This document shows, one piece after another, positions 1 to 7,343 of a stretch of 33,324 bases of DNA. The first letter of the stretch is position 1. Every line of letters begins with the position of its first letter. A model generated the notes under the pieces. That model was not told the DNA's origin and did not search any database. It worked only from the letters and a program-made list of their open reading frames with translations. The stretch is from NCBI GenBank assembly GCA_025351925.1, contig JANXVC010000430.1, forward strand, positions 1-33,324, read 5' to 3'. Source of the DNA: Rhodospirillales bacterium. GTDB lineage: Bacteria; Pseudomonadota; Alphaproteobacteria; Acetobacterales; Acetobacteraceae. The position numbers and the translations under genes are program-made.

Positions 1-47
1 TCCTTCTCCTCGTGCGTCAGACAGCTGAGATCAGGAAGCTCGGTCAT
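1..47 (-). CDS. IS66-family transposase, N-terminal fragment cut by window edge
   Basis: Reading leftward from the ATG at 47-45 gives MTELPDLSCLTHEEK and then the window ends. An opening with L-P-D-L-S, L-T/S, and E-K is characteristic of the long transposase (TnpC) of IS66-type elements, which usually start M-x-x-L-P-D-L-S-x-L-S-x-x-E-K-D. Only 15 residues are visible, so the family call rests on this N-terminal signature alone. The element would extend to the left, and its right end should lie between 48 and about 370. I could not identify a terminal inverted repeat there. Whether the transposase is intact cannot be judged. Confidence 0.5.
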   Translation of the reverse strand, partial: MTELPDLSCLTHEEK

Positions 48-161
48 CCCCGCTTTGAATCCCAAGCATCAGGGTCACGTCAAGCCGCCTCACGCGCAGC
101 GCCAGACATTCCAGATCAACGGGGGAGATGAGCAGACACTCTTAGTCCGGTTGCCTGCCGC

Positions 162-213
162 ACCCTGCTCCGGTTGCGCCTTTCAGACGAGGGGAGCGCA
201 ACCGGGGCAGGGT
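162..213. repeat. 18-bp inverted repeat (strong stem-loop)
   Basis: The left arm 162-179 (ACCCTGCTCCGGTTGCGC) pairs with the right arm 196-213 (GCGCAACCGGGGCAGGGT) over all 18 positions, one of them a G-T wobble, with a 16-base loop. No T-run follows on either strand, so it is not a classical intrinsic terminator. It may belong to the end of the IS66-type element or be a bidirectional transcription block. Confidence 0.75.
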
Positions 214-310
214 CGTGGCATTCGATATAAATTGCCGTACGCAGTATTTCTACGTTGACGAAAATTCTACTTTTTGTGTAGCCTTTTTTAATAGTATGCA
301 GGTCAAGTTA

Positions 311-343
311 TGCCCTCTAAACGCAAGTTTGGGCATGCTTTTT
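311..343 (+). terminator. Stem-loop plus T-run in the leader of the permease gene
   Basis: TGCCC (311-315) pairs with GGGCA (331-335), and inside it AAAC pairs with GTTT around a GCAA loop, separated by a TCT bulge. A run of five T lies at 339-343. The shape is that of an intrinsic terminator, but it ends only 32 bases before the ATG at 376. It could close a transcript arriving from the left or act as an attenuator-like leader. Confidence 0.4.
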
Positions 344-375
344 GATTGTGATTGTTGAACGAGGAGAACGGCAGG

Positions 376-1464
376 ATGAGCTCCAAAACTGCAATGCTTG
401 CGCTGTGCGCTGCTCTTGCTTCTGCTCCTCTTGCCCGCGCCGAAGAGTTTAAACATGAACGCATTCCGATCAGGGTCATCGTCGTCACCGCCTTTGAAAT
501 CGGCAACGACACGGGCGATACGCCCGGCGAGTTCCAGAACTGGGTCGAGCAGCTGCCGTTGCCGGAGGTCATGCCGTTCCCGCAAGGCTATCACAGCCTC
601 CGCTACAACCCCGATAAACAGGTGCTGGGCATCGTCGCGGGGGAGGGTCCTGCGCGCATGGCCTCCTCCATTACCGCGCTGGCGAATGACCGCCGGTTTG
701 ACGTCAGCCACGCGTATTGGCTGCTGGCGGGCATCGCCGGCATCGATCCGAACGTGGCATCGGTGGCCTCCGCCGTATGGGCGCCCCAGGTCGTCGATGG
801 TGACCTGGGCTATGAGATCGACGCACGGGAGATCCCGTCCGACTGGACGACCGGCTATGTGCCGTTCGGCCGGACCTCGCCGTACCAGCCCCCCACTCCG
901 CCCGTCGCCACCGACAGCGGGACCAACGCCTTCACCCTAAACGCCGGCTTGGTGGAATGGGCCTACCAGCTCTCATCCAGCAGCGTGCAGCTGGCAGACG
1001 ATGAGAACCTGCAGCAGCTCCGCGCCCGCTACACCGGCTTTCCGAACGCGCAGCGCCCGCCGGCGATCCAAAAGGGCGCCGTGCTCGCGGCTGGGACGTT
1101 CTGGATCGGTGCCCTGCTCAATACGTGGGCAGAGAACTGGGTGGACTACTGGACCTCGGGTCAGGGCGTGTTCACCACGACCGCCGAGGAGGACGCGGCT
1201 TACATGCAGGCGCTCACCTTCCTGAGCCAGGTACAGACGGTCGATCTGCAGCGGGTGATGGTTTTGCGTGGGGGCAGCGACTACTCGGTGCCGCCGCCGG
1301 GGCAGACCGCGGCACAGCTGCTGGCCAGCGAGGTGGACGCCACAGGCTTCTCAGGGTTTGTCGAGTCGCTGAACTCGACCTATGCGGCGGGCAGCGTCGT
1401 GGTGAATGAGCTTTCGGGCAACTGGCGCTGGTACCGGGACCATGTTCCCAGCGCACAGCCCTGA
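376..1464 (+). CDS. Purine nucleoside permease (NUP family), exported
   Basis: The 362-residue protein matches the NUP family of purine nucleoside permeases, periplasmic or exported proteins related to nucleoside phosphorylases. Family-like features are the start of the mature chain (IPIRVIVVTAFEIGNDTGDT), a GEGPARMASSITAL segment, YWLLAGIAGIDP, and a VMVLRGGSDYSVPP segment near the C-terminus. Residues 1-22 form a signal peptide ending ARA before EEF. The ATG at 376 is preferred because GAGGAG lies nine bases upstream and it gives a clean signal peptide; a TTG at 352 is the only upstream alternative. The gene is monocistronic and ends at a strong hairpin. Transport versus hydrolysis cannot be decided from the sequence. 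Confidence 0.85.
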   Translation: MSSKTAMLALCAALASAPLARAEEFKHERIPIRVIVVTAFEIGNDTGDTPGEFQNWVEQLPLPEVMPFPQGYHSLRYNPDKQVLGIVAGEGPARMASSITALANDRRFDVSHAYWLLAGIAGIDPNVASVASAVWAPQVVDGDLGYEIDAREIPSDWTTGYVPFGRTSPYQPPTPPVATDSGTNAFTLNAGLVEWAYQLSSSSVQLADDENLQQLRARYTGFPNAQRPPAIQKGAVLAAGTFWIGALLNTWAENWVDYWTSGQGVFTTTAEEDAAYMQALTFLSQVQTVDLQRVMVLRGGSDYSVPPPGQTAAQLLASEVDATGFSGFVESLNSTYAAGSVVVNELSGNWRWYRDHVPSAQP

Positions 1465-1480
1465 GCTTTAGCTAAAAGAT

Positions 1481-1509
1481 ACCGGGCCTCGCTGTAAACG
1501 AGGCCCGGT
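1481..1509. terminator. Bidirectional terminator between convergent genes
   Basis: ACCGGGCCTCG (1481-1491) and CGAGGCCCGGT (1499-1509) form a perfect 11-bp stem around a 7-base loop. It sits exactly between the permease stop and the stop of the leftward peroxidase. An A-rich stretch precedes it (a T-rich tail for leftward transcripts); the rightward tail is only weakly T-rich. Confidence 0.8.
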
Positions 1510-1520
1510 GAGTCTCTTCC

Positions 1521-3218
1521 TCAGCTCGACGCGAACTGCAGCAGGCTGCCCATGGTGCGGATCGGCTGCCCGTCGATCACCGGCTGCCAGTTGGGGTTCT
1601 GCCGCAGGTAGGAGGTGCCGTCGGCCGCTAGCATGCCGATCAACGTCTCGGCGACGATGCGCTTGCCAACCGCGCCAAGCCTGACCGGCTCCGCATTGCC
1701 TTTGCCCTCGGGTCCGGTGGCGCGGCCGAGCCATTCGTACTGCGCCTCGGCCAGCACGTAGTACCAAAGCGGCGCGTTGCCGGCGAAGCTGGGGTCGATG
1801 TCAATGAGCTTGGGGCTTTTTGCTAGCTCATCGACGATCGCCTTGCCGACGAAAAGCTGATCGTCAGGCACGCGCGGCACGCCCATGGCGTCGGCGATGG
1901 CCTGTCCACTCGGCAGCGCCATCGACATTCCGCGCAGCAGGTTCCGGGTCGCGAGGTTGGCCGGGCTGCGTTCGGCGTCGAGAGGCTTCGCCTGGAGCTG
2001 CTCCACGGTGAGCGGCGGGGCAGCGGCGGCAACTGCCGAGAACTCCGGCAGGAAGCCCAGCGGGTTCACCAGCGAGGTGTCGATTTTGTAGGCCGGCTGC
2101 ACGCGCTGGATGCCGCCCTTCTGGCCCGAGCCGTCGATGTCGAAGAATAAGCTCCAGTCGATCGCCCACTGCTTGGGGAAGGCGTCGAAGCCATTGAGCC
2201 CGCGCGCCTGCACCCCGGCGAAGACGAAGAACCGCCCCTGCAGGCCGCGCGCGATCTCGTCAGGCGTCGCCTGGAACGGATTGTCGCCGCCCTTCAGCAC
2301 GGTGTTCAGCCGATAGATCGGCCGGACCATCGAGTGGCCGAAGCGGTAGGCCGCCGCCGAGAACTCGATCGGCATGAAGGCGTCGTTGCGCGGCTTGTAG
2401 AAGCGGAGCTTTGGCTCCTTTTCCCAGGCCGGCATCGTCTCGTTCCGGTGCGGCAGGATCTCGTCCACCACCTCCGTGCCGCAGATGCGGACCAGGTAGT
2501 CGTTGACCACAATCCACTGGTAGTGCCAGCGGACGAGCTGCTGCACGTCCTCGAAGGAGAGCGAGGGATCGAGATCGGCCAAGCGATTGTGGAACTGCAG
2601 CATGGTGGAATGCAGCTGCGAGACGATGACGTTCTCATCGTTGCGCTTGTCGCCGATCAGTGCACGCTTGGCGCGGGATGAATCCTCGATGTCCTCATAG
2701 CGCGGCAGGTCGCGACGCTTGCTGGGCTGGTCCAGCTCCAGCAGGGACCGGCCCAACCGGAACCGCTTGCCGTCGAACATGTAGGGCTGGTCGTCGGGAC
2801 CGCGTCCGTACACGCAGTCCAGGTCCAGCCGCGGCGTGCGGAAGTCCACCAGCGCATCCGGGTCGTTCTGCTGCTGCAGGCTGGACGCTGGATCGAAGGT
2901 GAGGTCGTGGTCGATGAACTGGCCGAGATAGGTGTAGCCGGATGGAATGCCGCTATTCTCCTCGTCGTCCTGCAGGACGGCGTCGGTTTCCGGCGAGGCG
3001 GTGGGAAGCTTCGGATCGGTGTCCGTTGCCTCGGGCGGTGCCACCATCGCCGCGCCGAGCGCACGCAACGCGTCCTCGGGCCAGACGGACGGCGGCAGGT
3101 TGCGGAACATGCGGCCGAAACGGCCCTCGAACATCGAGGAGCGGCGGCGCATCGTGTCGCCGCGCACCCCTCCGCCGTGACCACCTGAACGAGGCTTCTT
3201 CATCTCCGGACCACTCAT
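1521..3218 (-). CDS. Animal-type heme peroxidase
   Basis: This 565-residue protein belongs to the animal heme peroxidase superfamily (peroxidasin, myeloperroxidase and bacterial peroxicin-like enzymes), which use peroxide to oxidise halides or organic substrates at a b-type heme. Key motifs are GQFIDHDLT with the distal histidine at about residue 104, GDKRNDEN with the catalytic arginine at about 192, LHSTMLQFHNRLAD just after it, and RFGHSM with the proximal histidine at about 295. The start at 3218 is preceded by GGAGG at seven bases; an open extension upstream to 3323 lacks a better site. No signal peptide is visible, and the N-terminus is basic and Gly/Arg-rich, so the location is probably cytoplasmic or via a non-classical route. 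It is divergent from the sorbosone dehydrogenase gene. Confidence 0.85.
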   Translation of the reverse strand: MSGPEMKKPRSGGHGGGVRGDTMRRRSSMFEGRFGRMFRNLPPSVWPEDALRALGAAMVAPPEATDTDPKLPTASPETDAVLQDDEENSGIPSGYTYLGQFIDHDLTFDPASSLQQQNDPDALVDFRTPRLDLDCVYGRGPDDQPYMFDGKRFRLGRSLLELDQPSKRRDLPRYEDIEDSSRAKRALIGDKRNDENVIVSQLHSTMLQFHNRLADLDPSLSFEDVQQLVRWHYQWIVVNDYLVRICGTEVVDEILPHRNETMPAWEKEPKLRFYKPRNDAFMPIEFSAAAYRFGHSMVRPIYRLNTVLKGGDNPFQATPDEIARGLQGRFFVFAGVQARGLNGFDAFPKQWAIDWSLFFDIDGSGQKGGIQRVQPAYKIDTSLVNPLGFLPEFSAVAAAAPPLTVEQLQAKPLDAERSPANLATRNLLRGMSMALPSGQAIADAMGVPRVPDDQLFVGKAIVDELAKSPKLIDIDPSFAGNAPLWYYVLAEAQYEWLGRATGPEGKGNAEPVRLGAVGKRIVAETLIGMLAADGTSYLRQNPNWQPVIDGQPIRTMGSLLQFASS

Positions 3219-3434
3219 TTTGTTCCTCCGTGAAATCATTGACGCGGAGCGGTGCTGCTGGGGCGATGCCGCTCTGACCGTGATGTGCGCTGGGCCTTCA
3301 AAGGACGCTGTGACCCGTGTCACTCACGGGCACGAACAGCATTGCCGTGTTTCGGTCGCGCCCTGTCCCGACCTCAGCGTTGTCGATCCGGCGACCGAAG
3401 CCACCTCCTCAACAACGAAAAGGATTTCTCAGCC
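3219..3434. promoter_or_regulatory. Divergent promoter region between peroxidase and dehydrogenase genes
   Basis: The two flanking genes start on opposite strands, so promoters for both must lie here. A short hairpin CCCGTG-TCACT-CACGGG occupies 3314-3330 and could be an operator. No convincing -35/-10 pair was seen. Open frames cross the region but lack ribosome sites. Confidence 0.4.
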
Positions 3435-4751
3435 ATGCGCACACATGTGTTCGTCACCGCCGGCGCCGCCATCCTCCTCGCCGCCGGCTTGGTGGCGGCA
3501 TGCGGCGAGCGTGCCACCCTGCCGCTGGAGGCGGGAACCGGCCCGAACCCGGCCTTGCCGCCGCCCAACGCGACGCTGCTGCCCACCATCAACGTCGCGC
3601 CGGCGACGCATTGGGACGCCGGCGTCACACCCACGCCGGCGTCCGGCCTGCGCGTCGCGGCGCTGGCGCAGGGGCTGGAGCATCCCCGCTGGCTCGTTGT
3701 GCTGCCCAACAACGACGTCCTGGTGGCCGAGACCAATGCGCCGAAGCGGCCGGAGGACGCAGCGGGCGTGCGCGGCCTGGTGCAAAGGGTGATTATGGGG
3801 CGTGCCGGCGCGGACGTGCCGAGCGCCAACCGCATCACCCTGCTGCGCGAGGACGGCCAGGGCGGGGTCGAGCGCCATGTTTTCCTCAAGGGCCTGAACT
3901 CGCCGTTCGGCATGGCGCTGGTCGGCAATGACCTCTATGTCGCCGAGACCGACGCCTTGATGAGGTTCCCATACCGGCCGGGGCAGACGGAGATCACGGC
4001 GCCGGGCACCAAGCTGTGCGATCTGCCGGGCGGTCCGCTCAATCACCACTGGACCAAGAACGTGGTGGCCAGCGCGGACGGCCGGGCGCTGTATGTGAGC
4101 GTCGGCTCGAACAGCAACGTGGCGGAGAACGGCCTGGCCGCCGAGGAGGGGCGCGCCGCGGTTTGGCAGGTCGATGCGGCGACGGGAGCGCATCGCGTGT
4201 TCGCCAGCGGCCTGCGCAACCCGGTCGGCATGTCGTGGCAGCCGCGGACCGGCGCGCTGTGGGTGGCGGTGAACGAACGGGACGAGATCGGCAGCGACTT
4301 GGTGCCGGACTATATGACGGCGGTGCGTGACGGGGCGTTCTACGGCTGGCCGTTCAGCTATTACGGTCAGCATGTGGATGTGCGCGTGAAGCCGCAGAAC
4401 GCAGCGATGACGGCCCGCGCCATTGCGCCGGACTACGCGCTGGGGGCGCATACGGCGTCGTTGGGCCTGGCGTTCTCAAAAGCGGGGAGCCTGCCGGCCG
4501 CGTTGACGGACGGTGCGTTCGTCGGCCAGCACGGTTCCTGGAACCGCATGCCGCCGAGCGGCTATCGTGTGGTTTTCGTGCCTTTCCGGGACGGCCGTCC
4601 GGCGGGCAAGCCCTTGGAGGTCCTGACGGGTTTCCTGAACGGAGCGGGCGAGGCGCAGGGGCGTCCGGTGGGCGTCGCCATGGACCAGAAGGGTGCGTTG
4701 CTCGTCGCCGACGACGTGGGCAACACCGTCTGGAAAGTCACCGGCCCTTGA
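3435..4751 (+). CDS. PQQ-type sorbosone/glucose dehydrogenase lipoprotein
   Basis: The 438-residue protein matches the glucose/L-sorbosone dehydrogenase beta-propeller family, whose members oxidise sugars using PQQ in the periplasm. A lipoprotein signal peptide ends in LVAAC (Cys23), so the enzyme is probably membrane-tethered. Family segments are [21 protein letters not shown], an HHWTKN segment before [33 protein letters not shown] near residue 360, and a C-terminal [19 protein letters not shown]. The ATG at 3435 is chosen because AAAAGGA lies about ten bases upstream and it yields the lipobox; an upstream extension to 3252 gives no signal peptide. PQQ dependence is inferred from the family. 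It lies upstream of, and may be co-transcribed with, the small lipoprotein gene. Confidence 0.85.
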   Translation: MRTHVFVTAGAAILLAAGLVAACGERATLPLEAGTGPNPALPPPNATLLPTINVAPATHWDAGVTPTPASGLRVAALAQGLEHPRWLVVLPNNDVLVAETNAPKRPEDAAGVRGLVQRVIMGRAGADVPSANRITLLREDGQGGVERHVFLKGLNSPFGMALVGNDLYVAETDALMRFPYRPGQTEITAPGTKLCDLPGGPLNHHWTKNVVASADGRALYVSVGSNSNVAENGLAAEEGRAAVWQVDAATGAHRVFASGLRNPVGMSWQPRTGALWVAVNERDEIGSDLVPDYMTAVRDGAFYGWPFSYYGQHVDVRVKPQNAAMTARAIAPDYALGAHTASLGLAFSKAGSLPAALTDGAFVGQHGSWNRMPPSGYRVVFVPFRDGRPAGKPLEVLTGFLNGAGEAQGRPVGVAMDQKGALLVADDVGNTVWKVTGP

Positions 4752-4874
4752 TGGGATGCTGCGGGGGACCTTCCGGTGGGCGGACGGCAAATCGGCACCG
4801 CGGCAAGATCCTGGAACGGGATGCCGCCTTGCACTATAGCGTCGGCGATGAATGGGTTGAACGACGGTCTCTTA

Positions 4875-5150
4875 ATGCGCCTTGGCCGTAGTGCTTGGCG
4901 GATCGCTATTTGGCTCCCGATGTTGCTCGCGACGTCCGGCTGCGTGGCCAATCGGCCTCTGCCCGCGCTGATCACGCTCTCGCAGCCGGCGCCGCTGCTA
5001 CGGCCTGCCCCCCATGCACGGCGCGTCACCCGTGTGGCAAACCCGGCTCCGCCCAACGCATCCGTCCTGAGCGAGGCGCAAACGGCGGAGAAGGAAAGGC
5101 TGTTCCGCAGCTTCGTTGATTGGCAAGGCGCGCAAGACAACGCCCCTTAA
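4875..5150 (+). CDS. Small lipoprotein of unknown function
   Basis: From the ATG at 4875 the protein has 91 residues: a basic n-region (MRLGRSAWR), a hydrophobic segment, and a lipobox-like LLATSGC with Cys23. The mature part is short, rich in Pro and Ala, and ends in an acidic-basic helix-like tail with EKERLFRSFVDWQG. That tail resembles the C-terminus of the ExeA-like protein encoded 48 bases downstream (ERARLFNEYLRWNYG). No family is recognised. An in-frame ATG at 4848 is an alternative start; neither has a good ribosome site. The two genes probably form one envelope module. Confidence 0.55.
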   Translation: MRLGRSAWRIAIWLPMLLATSGCVANRPLPALITLSQPAPLLRPAPHARRVTRVANPAPPNASVLSEAQTAEKERLFRSFVDWQGAQDNAP

Positions 5151-5198
5151 GCAACCGACTGCTACCCTTGGGGTTCATGGTCCAGGGATACATATTCG

Positions 5199-6383
5199 TT
5201 GACACAGGCGACGTTGAAATTGGCGGGCAACATAAAGGAGACCGTTATCTCGTCAGCGCGCGCAAACATCCCCAGCACGACCAGGGGGCAGCCACTGATC
5301 CGTCCTGCGGTGGAACTGGCATACGCGATCCGGCGGGGAAATCCGGTGGTGGCGCTGCTCGGCATGGACGCGGCACCTGTATCGGCCGCTATCGACGAGT
5401 GCATTGAGCTTCTGCTCGATGATCCCATCCGCGTCATCCGCATTCACGGCATCCCGGGAGTGCCCCTGACGCTGCCGCGCATCGTTGAGGAGCTCGGCGC
5501 AGGTCAGCGAGGCGGGCGGCCGGCGGATGATGACGAGCTGATCGTCCATGTCCTGGCCCGGCGCGGCGACAAGGAGGAGCAGGTTGCCCTCATCATCCAG
5601 CAGGCCGAGCTGCTGCCGCTATCGACGCTTGCGTTCCTTCAGGTCGCCTCGACAGTGTTCGGCACACGAACGCCGCGGCTCCAGCTGATTTTCGCCGGGC
5701 ATCCAAGGTTCGAACAGCTGCTTGTCAGGGACGAACTGGCGGGGCTTCGCGACCGGCTTGACGCGGTGATTCTCGTTGCACGCTTACCGGTCAGCGCAGC
5801 GTCCGCAGCACCGGATCAAGCGGTGCCGGTCCGCAAGGTGGGCCCGCGGCGCATCGGCCTTAGTTTCGGACGAGGTGCGAAAACCCTAGCAGCGCTTCTC
5901 GCGCTGTTACTGGTGATAGGCGCTGCAACGCTGGCGATCAGCCAGCGCTCCGGCCAGCCAATGGGCGTTGGCTCATTCGCCACAACGCGGGCTGTTCCAG
6001 CCCCGGCTGGAACGCCGCCAGCGCCGGCCCGATCACAAGATGTGCCACCGCTGGGGCCTCCGCCGCTAGCCGCCCTACCGCAAACCGCTCTGCCGGAGCC
6101 GCCCCGTCCGCAAGCCGCCGCGCCGCCCAGCAATCGGGACTTCGGTCCAGCGCCGCCCAGTGTTCGCGATCCCAGTCCAGCGCCAACCGTCCCGCGTCCC
6201 GAGCGCGGCGCTTTGCCGAGCGGCGATCAGTTGGCCCGGCTCCGTAGCGAGTTCGACCGCTTCCTCGCGCAAACGGAGTGGGGTTCCAAACGGCTTGGGG
6301 AGGGCGAGCGGGCCCGCCTTTTCAACGAGTATCTTCGATGGAACTACGGTGCAGCGGGTGCAAACCCAGGGCCGCCGCCCTGA
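5199..6383 (+). CDS. ExeA/GspA-like membrane protein with a degenerate ATPase domain
   Basis: This 394-residue protein has an N-terminal domain (about 30-200) resembling the AAA domain of ExeA/GspA-type ATPases, including LQLIFAGHP at 161-169 followed by LRDRLDAVILVARL. The P-loop expected near 52-62 is replaced by VALLGMDAAPVS, with no GKT/S. The Walker B position reads VALIIQQAE instead of hhhhDEA, so ATP hydrolysis is unlikely. A single membrane helix (about 229-247) is followed by a Pro/Ala-rich linker (about 267-340) and a charged periplasmic tail with ERARLFNEYLRWNYG. ExeA proteins have the same order (cytoplasmic AAA, membrane helix, periplasmic part) and act in assembling envelope complexes. 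The TTG start at 5199 is uncertain; AGGG lies about 12 bases upstream. Confidence 0.65.
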   Translation: MTQATLKLAGNIKETVISSARANIPSTTRGQPLIRPAVELAYAIRRGNPVVALLGMDAAPVSAAIDECIELLLDDPIRVIRIHGIPGVPLTLPRIVEELGAGQRGGRPADDDELIVHVLARRGDKEEQVALIIQQAELLPLSTLAFLQVASTVFGTRTPRLQLIFAGHPRFEQLLVRDELAGLRDRLDAVILVARLPVSAASAAPDQAVPVRKVGPRRIGLSFGRGAKTLAALLALLLVIGAATLAISQRSGQPMGVGSFATTRAVPAPAGTPPAPARSQDVPPLGPPPLAALPQTALPEPPRPQAAAPPSNRDFGPAPPSVRDPSPAPTVPRPERGALPSGDQLARLRSEFDRFLAQTEWGSKRLGEGERARLFNEYLRWNYGAAGANPGPPP

Positions 6384-6401
6384 AGCAGCGTTTCGTCAGC
6401 C

Positions 6402-7109
6402 TCACCGGCGGCTGGCCAGCATGATCGGATGAGACCGGGCCTGCCGCAGCGGCTGGATTGGGCTTTGGGCTTCAAGAACCCGGGGCGTTGGTGGTGCGCC
6501 AAGCGTGGAGGACCACGCGCTTGTCAGTGACATCTGATCGGCAGATACCGCCTGAGCCCGGGCGGCGCCGGGAAGTTGCGCGAGCACCTTGCGCTGATAC
6601 GCCAAGGCGAGGTCGGGTGTCCGGGAGTGATAGTGGGCAGCCGCCGTGTTCCAATCGCCGGACTCGGCATAGAGTTGGCCAAGGAATTTTGCCGCGTAGC
6701 GCACGTTCACCGCCGGGTCGAAAGCCTCCTCCAGCGAAATGAAGGCGGTCGGATGATGCATGAGATTGACCTGCATGCAGCCGACATCCACGGATGCAAC
6801 ATTGCGCGCCTGCAGCGTTAGCACCGCGGCAATTGCCTCCGACTTCGTGTTGAACGTGTAGCCGCGTCCTTCGGCGTTGATGCTCCAGGGCCACGCCTTG
6901 ACGTTGCCGTCCCGCGGGTCGAGGCGACCGCTCTCAACGCGGCCGATGGCGCTGAGCAGGTTTGGCGGCAGACGCGCGACCGGCACGTAACGGGCGATTG
7001 CCATTTGGCAGAGATCACTCGCATGACCGGCCTCCAAGCGCATCGGCTGCGCGGAAGCCGCTACCGGCATTAGGCCAAGCGCTAGCAATAGACCGCCAAA
7101 TCGTCGCAT
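6402..7109 (-). CDS. Secreted lytic transglycosylase (SLT domain)
   Basis: The 235-residue protein cleaves peptidoglycan glycan strands, judging by its SLT fold motifs: LLSAIGRVESGR with the catalytic glutamate at residue 59, WPWSINAEGRGY, VGCMQVNLMHHP, and FDPAVNVRYAAKFLGQLY, ending with an A-Y-repeat-like AAHYHS segment. A signal peptide (residues 1-20, ending ASA) directs it to the periplasm. The ATG at 7109 has GGAGG six bases upstream; the open frame continues to 7187 without a better site. It converges on the ExeA-like gene with 18 bases between stops. ExeA systems need local peptidoglycan remodelling, so a shared role is plausible but inferred. Confidence 0.85.
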   Translation of the reverse strand: MRRFGGLLLALGLMPVAASAQPMRLEAGHASDLCQMAIARYVPVARLPPNLLSAIGRVESGRLDPRDGNVKAWPWSINAEGRGYTFNTKSEAIAAVLTLQARNVASVDVGCMQVNLMHHPTAFISLEEAFDPAVNVRYAAKFLGQLYAESGDWNTAAAHYHSRTPDLALAYQRKVLAQLPGAARAQAVSADQMSLTSAWSSTLGAPPTPRVLEAQSPIQPLRQARSHPIMLASRR

Positions 7110-7343
7110 CCTGTACCTCCAGACGCCTGGCCGGATCTCCGGCGCAGCTCGAAGCGTCGTATGCCGGCCATACGTTGCGCTCCGCATTCATTATCGGCTC
7201 ATACCGTCTCTGTCAGCGATATTGTTCTCAAAGTATCGCGATCAGCCCGACGAATCCAAGTTTGAGCGCGAGAGGAGATCTGCCATACCGATAAAAACGT
7301 CAAGTAGGACGGTGGACCTCCCTATGTCGCTGGGCATTAGAGA
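7110..7343. promoter_or_regulatory. Divergent intergenic region, start of the EPS locus
   Basis: The lytic transglycosylase and PIG-L genes diverge from this 234-base region. It contains an isolated ribosome-site-like GAGGAG at about 7271 with no frame behind it, and no clear promoter boxes. I see no RNA gene. Confidence 0.35.

Larger units (their letters stand above)
48..375. other. AT-rich intergenic region with two hairpins, upstream of the permease gene
   Basis: These 328 bases carry no convincing gene. The stretch from about 220 to 360 is clearly AT-richer than the rest of the window. It contains a strong stem-loop at 162-213 and a second at 311-335 followed by a T-run. A smaller CTAC/GTAG stem at 267-281 is followed by a T-rich stretch at 283-289. 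TTGACG at 255-260 could be a -35 element, but no good -10 box follows at 16-18 bases. An open frame at 55-258 has no plausible ribosome site and low-complexity content. Confidence 0.5.

Noticed and set aside
55-258. Open frame of 67 codons near the left edge
   Set aside because: No ribosome site, crosses the 18-bp stem-loop, and resembles no family; it is intergenic or IS-end sequence.
2657-3184. Long minus-strand frame inside the peroxidase gene
   Set aside because: Alternative-frame shadow in GC-rich DNA; Arg/Ser/Thr-rich, no domain, fully overlapped by the conserved peroxidase frame.
3429-4451. 340-codon minus-strand frame opposite the sorbosone dehydrogenase
   Set aside because: Antisense shadow with His/Arg-rich composition and no motifs; the plus strand encodes a clear family member.
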